5,459 bases of DNA from Patescibacteria group bacterium (GTDB taxonomy: Bacteria > Patescibacteriota > Gracilibacteria > UM-FILTER-43-11). Of this stretch, positions 1-5,459 are shown one piece after another (position 1 is the stretch's first letter; every line of letters begins with the position of its first letter). The notes beneath the pieces were generated by a model that worked only from the letters and a program-made list of their open reading frames with translations, had not been told where the DNA came from and did no database searches. The stretch covers positions 1 through 5,459 of the forward strand of contig JAHIYT010000166.1 in the NCBI GenBank assembly GCA_018814945.1, given 5' to 3'. The position numbers and the translations under genes were made by a program.

Positions 1-28
1 GTTCTGAGATCTGAGTTCTGGGATCTAA
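1..28. repeat. Heptamer/14-mer tandem repeat at the 3' end of tmk
   Basis: Four consecutive 7-nt units are visible: GTTCTGA, GATCTGA, GTTCTGG and GATCTAA. They read equally well as two 14-nt copies that agree at 12 of 14 positions. The last unit contains the complement of the tmk TAG stop (25-27), so the array begins at the end of the coding region and continues leftward beyond the window edge or stops there; its full length cannot be seen. No function can be assigned. It resembles in style the second heptamer array at 650-719, although the unit sequence differs. Confidence 0.6.
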
Positions 29-621
29 TGCAGTCTTTCAGATACCACTTCCCAAATTTCCTCATCACATTCATCAATACTTTTGCTGGTATCAATAATA
101 TGAAAATTGTCATATTCTTCGGCAATTTTTTCATAATTTTTCCAAATTTTCTCCAATTTATTTTTTTTCTCAAATAGTTCAAACTCACTACCTCTGCCAA
201 TAATTCGTTTAATACACTCTTCAGGATCACATTTACTTAAAAAAGTAATATCTGGAATTCTAAAGTGTTTGCTAAGCTCTTTTAACCAATTGTAATCAAC
301 TTCCAGCGCTCCATAAGCTAATGTTGAGAAGAAATAACGATCTGTAATCACTATTTGTCCGTTCTTAAGTGCCGGTTCAATTTCATTTTTTAAGTGCTCA
401 GCTCTGTCTGCCGAAAAAAGTAATTGCAAACCTTCAGGAGAAGCCTCCCATCTATGTTGCAAAATTTCCCTTATCAACTTGCCCACATGGGTATTACCTG
501 TTGGCTCTTTCGTGTGCAGTGTGGCACGCCTTTCTCTCTCCAATTTTTCCGCCAATAATTTAGAATGAGTTGATGACCCTGAACCATCCAACCCCTCAAA
601 AGCTATAAACATACTTTTCAT
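25..621 (-). CDS. tmk: Thymidylate kinase (dTMP kinase), P-loop lysine replaced by serine
   Basis: The 198-aa product should phosphorylate dTMP to dTDP with ATP in the cytoplasm, on the route to dTTP. Length is normal for the family (about 200-210 aa). Visible motifs in order: P-loop FEGLDGSGSST at residues 8-18, TKEPTG at 37-42 (the family TREPGG site), LLFSADRAEH at 67-76, the DRY motif with the following S and AYG (DRYFFSTLAYG, 94-104), and a LID-like stretch with R139, R143 and FE at about 138-151. The invariant Walker A lysine (GxGK[ST]) is absent: residue 16 is Ser, codon TCA. The start at 619-621 is the first Met, and a second Met at codon 4 is an alternative that also keeps the P-loop. 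No Shine-Dalgarno motif precedes either. The gene is transcribed divergently from the lipoprotein gene across a 131-bp gap. The family call is secure; whether the missing lysine affects activity is unknown. Confidence 0.93.
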   Translation of the reverse strand: MKSMFIAFEGLDGSGSSTHSKLLAEKLERERRATLHTKEPTGNTHVGKLIREILQHRWEASPEGLQLLFSADRAEHLKNEIEPALKNGQIVITDRYFFSTLAYGALEVDYNWLKELSKHFRIPDITFLSKCDPEECIKRIIGRGSEFELFEKKNKLEKIWKNYEKIAEEYDNFHIIDTSKSIDECDEEIWEVVSERLH

Positions 622-639
622 ATTACTTACGCACTAAAT

Positions 640-666
640 AGTATAGTGAAAATTAAAAATTGGAAA
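640..666 (-). promoter_or_regulatory. Possible weak promoter for tmk
   Basis: On the minus strand TATACT (complement of 640-645) is a good -10 hexamer. The best -35 is TTTCCA (complement of 661-666) at a short 15-nt spacing, matching TTGACA at four positions. If real, transcription would begin about a dozen bases before the tmk ATG, giving a very short leader. The region is very A+T-rich, so a chance -10 match is easy; this is a weak inference. Confidence 0.25.
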
Positions 667-719
667 TTAAAAATTCATTGGACATTGGACATTGGACATT
701 GGACATTGGAAATTAAATA
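650..719. repeat. Heptamer tandem array in the divergent tmk/lipoprotein gap
   Basis: Nearly the whole middle of this gap has a 7-nt period. Reading from 653: TTAAAAA, TTGGAAA, TTAAAAA, a 4-nt TTCA slip, TTGGACA four times (678-705), TTGGAAA, TTAAATA. In another phase the core is five perfect copies of CATTGGA (676-710). A 12-nt direct repeat, AAATTAAAAATT, occurs at 650-661 and 664-675. The homogeneous centre and degenerate edges are what slippage-driven expansion would leave. The array lies between the two divergent starts and overlaps the -35 box of the rightward promoter. Confidence 0.85.
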
Positions 720-729
720 GAGGTATAAT
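700..729 (+). promoter_or_regulatory. Sigma70-type promoter of the large lipoprotein gene
   Basis: A perfect -10 TATAAT lies at 724-729. At 18-nt spacing there is TGGACA at 700-705, one mismatch from TTGACA. The -35 box is made from the TTGGACA repeat unit, and only the last copy is at a usable distance. The predicted transcript would start near 736, leaving about 17 nt before the ATG at 753. The only purine-rich element is a TTAGAG ending 2 nt before the ATG, too close for a normal Shine-Dalgarno. Confidence 0.6.
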
Positions 730-752
730 CTCAGTACTTTAAATTTAGAGTT

Positions 753-2375
753 ATGAAAAAGTTATTAAATATAGCCCTTGTTCTTGTCTTTTCCTTTGCC
801 CTATCGAGTTGCGGCAACACCCCTCCTTCACTCGAAGATCGCATATCAGAAGTTCAAAATGGAGAGGAATTCGTTTATACATATAATGGAATAATTGAAC
901 CGTTAGAACTTGATATTCACCAGCAAGGAACACACCAGATAAGAACCGATGAAGAACTTGTTATTATTCAAAGTCAACTCTATGACTTAAATAAATATCT
1001 GGAAAAGAGAGTGATAATTCAAGGTGTTGATGCAGAAATAATCGGAGATGCCGAAAGAGTGCTCAGTGTTACAGATATAGAGCTGGAAGATGGAGAGCTC
1101 TCAGGTGAATTGCAAGAATACGAAAGTCGGCTTTATGGATTTAGATTCGAATACCCAAGTATATGGGAGGCGGATTTGGAGACAGGCGGTATTTCCCTTT
1201 CAAAAGATGGCGAAATATGGGTAGGAATAGATGTTTATAATGATAAAACTGATCTGGATAGCTTTGCATCATCAAAAGAAGGAAATGACGGGACCCCCGT
1301 TACAATTGCAAGCCAAAGATCACTTCGTTACATAGACGGTTCTACTATTAAAATGTATGTACCAAATCCTCCAAAAAAGAAGATATATCTAATCACATTC
1401 AATGAGAACAAAAATAGCGTGGATGCAGAGAAGGATTATTTTTATGAAATATTAGAGAGCTTTGAGCTAATCTACATATCAGTCCAAAAAGGGGAAAAGT
1501 GTGGTGGTGAAGAAGGTATTCAATGTTTAGAAAACTACGTCTGTGAACTCGAAAGCGGAGAAGAAAACGCGGAGGGAACTTGTGTATCACTCAATTCGGA
1601 AGGATCTGATCAAAACTGTCCATTTATAGCTCCTCCAATTGATTGCAAAGATTACAGAATATCTGAATATAGTCGAACAGGATGCCCATCCATTTACAAA
1701 TGTGTAGAAAATGGAAACGATCTAAGAAGCAATGAAGCCGAAGAAAAATCAACAGAACTTGATACAGACGCCCTAATATCTACAATAGAAAAGTATCAAG
1801 ATCAAATTCTTTCAGTAGATGATGCTATCGTTCTTCAGTACGAAATTACAGAAACTGAGAATCTAGTCTCAGTTGTGTATGAAATTGAGGAATTGAAATA
1901 CAAAAAACTATATAGCTTCGCACCATCTGCAAATGAATTCAATTTTATAGAAAAGGCGAGTTTTGAAGAAGGTGACGGCCGTGATTGGGAAATGATTAGC
2001 GGAGAAAATTTACAAAGCGATTTAAATAAAGTGGTTATAAAAGCTGAAAGCGAAGATATGGAACGTGAAGTAAGCGGTGATATGCGCCTTTATGAAAATT
2101 CTCACAAAGACTTTTCTCTAGAATATCCAAAAAACTGGTACTATCGCAGTTTTGGTGCAATTAATAACACCAGATGGATAGTAGGCTTTAGTGATGATGA
2201 AATCGAAGTGCTAAGCGACGCAGTTATTACGGTTAGCATCTTAGATGAGGAGCCGAAAAGTGGTTCTGAAGAGTACTTTGTTGTACGTGATCGCGACAAC
2301 GATTCTGTTTACGTAGTTGAAGGGCCTGAAGAATTAAAGGAAACTATTGATCTAATGGCAGATTCAATCCAATAA
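753..2375 (+). CDS. Large mosaic lipoprotein of unknown function
   Basis: A 540-aa protein that should be exported and lipid-anchored. The N-terminus has K2-K3, a hydrophobic core (4-16) and the lipobox LSSC with Cys20, which fixes the start. After it: a possible small beta-rich domain (about 40-117, with KRVIIQG at 85-91); a PsbP/DUF1795-like segment opening YESRLYGFRFEYPSIW (123-138) and running to about 242; an eight-cysteine module (C250, C258, C264, C277, C289, C298, C311, C317) opening KCGGEEGIQC; a domain ending FEEGDGRDWEMISGEN (404-419); and a second segment opening YENSHKDFSLEYPKNW (447-462) that echoes the one at 123. The protein is acidic and has no catalytic motif I recognise. 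It probably acts at the cell surface, but no function can be assigned. The TAA stop is followed by in-frame TGA codons from the downstream hexamer repeat. It is transcribed alone from its own promoter. Lipoprotein call strong; domain names tentative. Confidence 0.88.
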   Translation: MKKLLNIALVLVFSFALSSCGNTPPSLEDRISEVQNGEEFVYTYNGIIEPLELDIHQQGTHQIRTDEELVIIQSQLYDLNKYLEKRVIIQGVDAEIIGDAERVLSVTDIELEDGELSGELQEYESRLYGFRFEYPSIWEADLETGGISLSKDGEIWVGIDVYNDKTDLDSFASSKEGNDGTPVTIASQRSLRYIDGSTIKMYVPNPPKKKIYLITFNENKNSVDAEKDYFYEILESFELIYISVQKGEKCGGEEGIQCLENYVCELESGEENAEGTCVSLNSEGSDQNCPFIAPPIDCKDYRISEYSRTGCPSIYKCVENGNDLRSNEAEEKSTELDTDALISTIEKYQDQILSVDDAIVLQYEITETENLVSVVYEIEELKYKKLYSFAPSANEFNFIEKASFEEGDGRDWEMISGENLQSDLNKVVIKAESEDMEREVSGDMRLYENSHKDFSLEYPKNWYYRSFGAINNTRWIVGFSDDEIEVLSDAVITVSILDEEPKSGSEEYFVVRDRDNDSVYVVEGPEELKETIDLMADSIQ

Positions 2376-2428
2376 TGACAATGACAATGGCAATCTAGTC
2401 ATTAGCCATAGTCATTGTCATCGCCATT
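2374..2428. repeat. Inverted pair of hexamer repeats forming a long hairpin
   Basis: The left side is AATGAC, AATGAC, AATGGC (2374-2391). The right side is its inverted counterpart with the same 6-nt period: GCCATA, GTCATT, GTCATC, GCCATT (2405-2428). As RNA, 2375-2385 pairs perfectly with 2411-2421 (11 bp); after one A/A mismatch, 2387-2391 pairs with 2405-2409 (5 bp), leaving a loop of about 13 nt. The stem starts at the last base of the lipoprotein stop codon. No U-tract follows on either strand, so a classical intrinsic terminator is not supported, although a 3'-end-protecting or factor-assisted role is possible. Confidence 0.7.
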
Positions 2429-2441
2429 TGTACTTTACAAT
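2415..2441 (+). promoter_or_regulatory. Possible promoter for infB
   Basis: TACAAT at 2436-2441 is a 5/6 match to the -10 box, and TTGTCA at 2415-2420 a 5/6 match to the -35 box, but the spacer is a short 15 nt. The -35 lies in the right arm of the hexamer hairpin. Transcription would start near 2448, giving a leader of about 50 nt. Moderate support only; read-through from the lipoprotein gene is the alternative. Confidence 0.35.
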
Positions 2442-2500
2442 AGGTATGCTCAAGTGCTACTCTTTCCCTGCTTATTCACCACATAAGCAAGTATACCTAT
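2440..2500 (+). promoter_or_regulatory. Folded leader abutting the infB start codon
   Basis: Two stems share one continuous 3' strand. The outer stem pairs 2440-2450 with 2490-2500: 11 bp with one G-U (2448/2492), including the A and U of the infB AUG. The inner hairpin pairs TGCTTAT (2469-2475) with ATAAGCA (2483-2489): 7 bp and a 7-nt loop. The stems abut on the 3' side, so they could stack coaxially, with 2451-2468 left unpaired on the 5' side. The fold would occlude the initiation site. This is hand base-pairing; no energy was computed, and no match to a known riboswitch or leader class is claimed. If transcription starts at 2448, most of the outer stem's 5' strand would be missing, so the fold requires an upstream start or read-through. 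Confidence 0.35.
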
Positions 2501-2508
2501 GCATTTAA
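2446..2508 (+). CDS. Possible 20-codon upstream ORF overlapping the infB start
   Basis: ATG at 2446 opens a 20-codon frame (peptide beginning MLKCYSFPAY) that ends at TAA 2506-2508, seven bases after the infB ATG and in another frame. Ribosomes on it would run through the leader stems and could uncover the infB AUG by coupling. The only ribosome-binding candidate is TAGG directly before the ATG, which is too close. The frame could easily be accidental in a sequence of this size, and it would need transcription starting upstream of 2446. Confidence 0.15.
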   Translation: MLKCYSFPAYSPHKQVYLCI

Positions 2509-5042
2509 ATGAAATAGCAAGGGAGCTCCAAATTACGACGCAAGAACTGCGTCGGGAACTTGCTAAAACAAATTTTGGAATAAGCCCAACAGCCCACGAA
2601 GTCGAAGATCCACTTGCTGTTGGTATTATTCGCTTTCTGAAAGGAAAGGTGAAACCTACTTTAAAAGCTCGTAAGGTAGCTGTTATTGGTAAAGACGGAG
2701 AAGTAAAGAATATAAAAGAAGAGAAGCCAGAAGAAAGTGAGGAACCAAAAGAAGAGGAAAAGGCAGAAAAAGAAGAGAAAAAGGAAAGAAAGAAAAAAGT
2801 TGCATTTGTAATTGTAAAAAAAGGAGAGCAAATAAAAGAAGAGGCTGAAGAGAATAGAAAAGCCGAAGAGAAAAGAAGAGCAGATAGAAAATATATTCCA
2901 AAAAACACCCCAAGAGCTGAATCCGATGGAGGAAAGTCGTTAGCAGTTTCTAGGCGTATCGAGCTTGGAGCAAAAGATGAAAGCAAATCTACAACAGATG
3001 ACCTTCCAAAAACCTACTACAAGAGTAAGAAGAAGAAAAGAAAGGGTAAAAAACCAGAAGAAGAGCAAATACTTGAAACAATGCAACGCCACCCTGGTCG
3101 TAAAATTAGAATTGCTAAGGTTAGCTATGAAGATGAAGGTATAGATAAGATAGCCACTGAAGAAATCGAGATTGAAAAGGAAATGGATCGTGAACATTTC
3201 AAGGCTCAAAAGAAGCATAGGGCAATTAGTCAAAAACGCGGACCAAAAGCTCAGCCTCAGATTAAGGCAAAGGTTGGAATTGTAGAAATTCCATCTATTA
3301 TCAGCCTAAAAGAATTTTCAGAAAAATGCGGCCTTCCGGTTGCAGATGTTATTTCAACACTTTTGAAAAACGGAATAATGGCAACAATTAATCAAAAGCT
3401 CGATTACGACACAGCTGCAATTATAGCCACAGAATTAGGTGTTGATGTAAAGATGAAGGAAGAAGAAGCATCAATCGAAGACTTGCTTGAAGGTGACATG
3501 GCAACACTCTTAAAAGATGAAAAGTCCAAACTAAAAACCCGTCCGCCAATTGTTAGTATTATGGGGCATGTTGATCATGGTAAAACTAAAATTCTCGATT
3601 ACATTCGTAAGGCAAATGTGGTGGCAACAGAAGCAGGTGGAATAACCCAGCACATAGGCGCCTATCAAGTAGAAAAGAAAGGTCAATTAATCACCTTCCT
3701 AGATACCCCAGGTCATGAGGCTTTTACTTCTATGCGTGCTCGCGGAGCAAAGGCAACCGATATCGCAATCTTAGTAGTTGCTGCCGATGAAGGTGTAAAA
3801 CCCCAAACGGTTGAAGCTATTAATCATGCAAAAGAAGCGGGAATTCCAATTATCGTCGCAATCAACAAAGTAGATAAGCCAAATGCCAATATTGAAAAAG
3901 TTAAGAGTGAACTTGTGGAGCATGGTTTACAATCAGAAGATTGGGGTGGAAAAACAATTATGGCCCCAGTTTCCGCAATTACAGGCGAAGGAATGGATAA
4001 TCTCCTTGATATGATTCTTCTTGTTGCTGAAATGGAAGATTTAAAGGCAAATCCAAAACGCTTAGCGGTTGGTACTGTGGTTGAGTCAAATCTAGATAAA
4101 TCGCTCGGTCCCGTAGCTACTATTCTCATAAATACAGGAACATTAAGTGTTGGAGACACAATTGTTGTAGGCACTTCTCTTGGGCGCGTAAAAGCCATGT
4201 ACGACCACACCGGTAAAAATGTTAAAAAAGCTCCGCCATCTGCGGCGGTTCGTATTTCAGGACTTGCTAAAGTTCCTCAGGCTGGTGAAATTATACAAGC
4301 ATTCAAGGTTGAAAAAGTAGCCAAAGCAAGAGCTGAAGAATTAGAAAAGATTATGCAGGCAAAAGAAGACAGGATGAGCGGATCTATGGTTGAAAGAATT
4401 GTTTCTCAAATCAATACAGGTGAAATCAGCTTCCTTAAAATTGTACTTAAAGCCGATACAAAAGGTTCTCTTGAGGCAATTATGCAGGCATTACATAAAA
4501 TTAAAACAACAGATGTTGCTGCTAAGGTAATTCACTTTGGTGTAGGTAATATTACCGACACAGATGTAATTATGGCTTCAGCCAGCCAAGCACTTCTTCT
4601 TGGGTTTCATGTAAAAGCTTCAGTCCATGTACAAAAACTTGCCGAAAAAGAGCACATAGACATCAAAGAATACACAATCATTTATAAATTGATTGAAGAT
4701 ATTAAAGCAATTTTATCCGGAATGCTTGAGCCTGAAATTAATGTGATCGAATTGGGTGAGATTCAAATCAAAGAAATTTTCCTTAATAAAAAGACATGGC
4801 TTATCGCCGGTGGCACGGTTAAAAAGGGAAAAGTGGAATCTAAATCTATGGTTAGGGTTAAGCGTGATGGGGAGTTGCTATTTGAAACAGAGCTGGAGGC
4901 TCTTAAACACGTAAAGGAAGACGTTACAGAGCTGGAAAAAGGTTCTGATTGTGGTATTAAGATTAAAACTCCAAAACCAGTTGAGGTAGGGGATGTATTA
5001 GAAGTATTCAAGGTTGAAAAGATAGAAAGAAGTCTTGATTAA
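2499..5042 (+). CDS. infB: Translation initiation factor IF-2
   Basis: This 847-aa GTPase brings formyl-Met-tRNA to the 30S subunit and promotes 50S joining. Domains in order: a first IF2_N-type helical domain (1-50); a long Lys/Glu-rich linker (about 52-255); a second IF2_N (about 264-317); the G domain with G1 GHVDHGKT (356-363), G2 around T383 in AGGITQ, G3 DTPGH (402-406), G4 NKVD (456-459) and G5 SA (492-493); a beta-barrel domain II (about 515-600); domain III (about 645-710); and the C-terminal tRNA-binding C2 domain (about 745-847). All GTPase motifs are intact. In C2 several positions differ from the E. coli/Geobacillus pattern: IAGG (769-772) for IAGC, and KHV (803-805) for KRY/RRF, while C818-G819 is kept. 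The start is fixed by an in-frame TAA at 2484-2486 and no other ATG between. No Shine-Dalgarno is seen; the start lies in a possible RNA stem. nusA and rbfA are not adjacent. Confidence 0.97.
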   Translation: MHLNEIARELQITTQELRRELAKTNFGISPTAHEVEDPLAVGIIRFLKGKVKPTLKARKVAVIGKDGEVKNIKEEKPEESEEPKEEEKAEKEEKKERKKKVAFVIVKKGEQIKEEAEENRKAEEKRRADRKYIPKNTPRAESDGGKSLAVSRRIELGAKDESKSTTDDLPKTYYKSKKKKRKGKKPEEEQILETMQRHPGRKIRIAKVSYEDEGIDKIATEEIEIEKEMDREHFKAQKKHRAISQKRGPKAQPQIKAKVGIVEIPSIISLKEFSEKCGLPVADVISTLLKNGIMATINQKLDYDTAAIIATELGVDVKMKEEEASIEDLLEGDMATLLKDEKSKLKTRPPIVSIMGHVDHGKTKILDYIRKANVVATEAGGITQHIGAYQVEKKGQLITFLDTPGHEAFTSMRARGAKATDIAILVVAADEGVKPQTVEAINHAKEAGIPIIVAINKVDKPNANIEKVKSELVEHGLQSEDWGGKTIMAPVSAITGEGMDNLLDMILLVAEMEDLKANPKRLAVGTVVESNLDKSLGPVATILINTGTLSVGDTIVVGTSLGRVKAMYDHTGKNVKKAPPSAAVRISGLAKVPQAGEIIQAFKVEKVAKARAEELEKIMQAKEDRMSGSMVERIVSQINTGEISFLKIVLKADTKGSLEAIMQALHKIKTTDVAAKVIHFGVGNITDTDVIMASASQALLLGFHVKASVHVQKLAEKEHIDIKEYTIIYKLIEDIKAILSGMLEPEINVIELGEIQIKEIFLNKKTWLIAGGTVKKGKVESKSMVRVKRDGELLFETELEALKHVKEDVTELEKGSDCGIKIKTPKPVEVGDVLEVFKVEKIERSLD

Positions 5043-5075
5043 ATCGTAGAGTTTTTTTATTTTACCCGGATTCCC

Positions 5076-5103
5076 TTGACAAAATCAATTAACTTGATAT
5101 AAT
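5076..5103 (+). promoter_or_regulatory. Near-ideal sigma70 promoter with extended -10
   Basis: TTGACA (5076-5081), a 16-nt spacer, and TATAAT (5098-5103) are both perfect hexamers. TG at 5095-5096 adds an extended -10 element (TGATATAAT). It starts 33 nt after the infB stop, so the downstream gene has an independent and probably strong promoter. The expected start is near 5110, about 17 nt before the ATG at 5127. No operator known to me is recognisable, but an inverted repeat covers the start region (5110-5146). Confidence 0.85.
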
Positions 5104-5109
5104 AATAAC

Positions 5110-5146
5110 CTTTTTGTAATTTTATTATGCGCAATAAACCAAAAAG
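5110..5146 (+). promoter_or_regulatory. Inverted repeats placing the start codon in a hairpin loop
   Basis: CTTTTTG (5110-5116) is complementary to CAAAAAG (5140-5146), and inside it TTTATT (5121-5126) is complementary to AATAAA (5133-5138). The apical 6-nt loop is ATGCGC, that is, the start codon plus codon 2. The outer arm begins at the predicted transcription start. The pairs are mostly A-U, so stability is modest, and the same symmetry could instead be a DNA operator over the initial transcribed region. Confidence 0.35.
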
Positions 5147-5459
5147 CAACGGCATGATCAAAGCGGCAGCCATAGGGTTTTTGCTTACAGGATTGGGTAT
5201 AGGAGGTCTTCAGTGTGCCAAAGAAGTCCCAATGGATGATGGTAATCCAAATAGTCCAAGAATGACATGGATAGCAAAAAAGAGAATGGATCTTTCAAGA
5301 TGTTTGCTCGATAAGGAAACATGGTCTGGTATTGGTGAATGTTTTAATCCATTCGAATCATCGGATGAAGAAAAAGAAGATGATGCTATCGCCCCAGAAG
5401 AGGAAGCTCCAAAAGAGGATAAAAAACCTGAAAGAAAAAGAAGTACACCTAAGTTTAGA
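5127..5459 (+). CDS. Small exported or membrane-anchored acidic protein, 3' truncated
   Basis: An open frame of 111 codons runs to the window edge without a stop, so the C-terminus is missing. Residues 2-12 are basic (R2, K4, K6, K12), followed by an Ala/Gly/Leu-rich hydrophobic segment (13-28) ending at GLQC with Cys30. This could be a signal anchor or a lipoprotein signal, but Gln at -1 is not a standard lipobox. After it come two more cysteines (C59, C72) in RCLLDKETWSGIGECF, then a low-complexity Glu/Lys/Pro tail (about 80-111). No family is recognised. ATG 5127 is chosen because it is the first ATG after a strong promoter; Met10 (5154) would also keep the hydrophobic segment. There is no Shine-Dalgarno: the upstream bases are almost all T and A. 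Confidence 0.7.
   Translation, partial: MRNKPKSNGMIKAAAIGFLLTGLGIGGLQCAKEVPMDDGNPNSPRMTWIAKKRMDLSRCLLDKETWSGIGECFNPFESSDEEKEDDAIAPEEEAPKEDKKPERKRSTPKFR

Noticed and set aside
369..563. 64-codon plus-strand open frame inside tmk
   Set aside because: It is antisense to conserved thymidylate kinase motifs and has no promoter or ribosome-binding support.
736..762. Stem ACTTT (736-740) with AAAGT (758-762) around the lipoprotein start codon
   Set aside because: Only five mostly A-T pairs with a 17-nt loop; expected by chance in this composition, although it resembles the arrangement at 5110-5146.
2765..2799. 35-nt uninterrupted purine run, a possible triplex-forming tract
   Set aside because: It is explained by Lys and Glu codons (AAA, AAG, GAA, GAG) in the IF-2 linker and needs no separate function.
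2450..2986. 178-codon minus-strand open frame opposite the infB 5' end
   Set aside because: Its translation is Ser/Phe-rich low complexity, the complement of the Lys/Glu-rich IF-2 linker. The plus-strand frame is clearly the real one.
3824..4210. 128-codon minus-strand open frame inside infB
   Set aside because: It lies opposite the conserved G domain of IF-2, has no recognisable motif and no start signals; an antisense shadow.
5043..5064. T-rich tract after infB as an intrinsic terminator
   Set aside because: GTTTTTTTATTTTA is present, but I find no G+C-containing hairpin directly before it, so the pattern is incomplete.

Overview
The window looks like a piece of an A+T-rich bacterial chromosome, most probably from the Patescibacteria (Candidate Phyla Radiation). 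The reasons are the sequence style of IF-2 (for example the [12 protein letters not shown] and [11 protein letters not shown] segments), a thymidylate kinase of the TKEPT type with a lysine-less P-loop, and large low-homology lipoproteins beside housekeeping genes. This placement rests on recalled family patterns, not on a search. The standard code fits: infB and the large lipoprotein gene are full length with UGA read as stop, which argues against the UGA=Gly lineages.

Layout. Bases 1-28 hold a short heptamer repeat running into the stop codon of a minus-strand thymidylate kinase gene (tmk, 25-621). A 131-bp divergent gap follows. Most of it is a 7-nt tandem repeat array, and one repeat unit supplies the -35 box of a plus-strand promoter. 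That promoter drives a 540-residue mosaic lipoprotein of unknown function (753-2375). The next gap (2376-2498) holds an inverted pair of hexamer repeats that would fold into a long hairpin, then a possible weak promoter and a leader that can fold onto the infB start codon. infB (2499-5042, IF-2, 847 aa) is complete. After it comes a nearly ideal sigma70 promoter (5076-5103) and the start of a small secreted or membrane-anchored acidic protein (5127 to the window end, truncated).

How the genes relate. tmk (dTTP synthesis) and infB (translation initiation) are core functions. The two envelope proteins have no recognised role. There is no sign of a classical nusA-infB-rbfA cluster or of a multi-gene operon: each gene seems to have its own upstream signals.

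The most noteworthy signals are in the gaps. They are three different short tandem repeats of 6-7 nt at gene boundaries, no good Shine-Dalgarno motif before any of the four starts, and two start codons (infB and the 3' partial gene) lying in or against predicted RNA stems. No mobile element, CRISPR array, tRNA or rRNA was seen.
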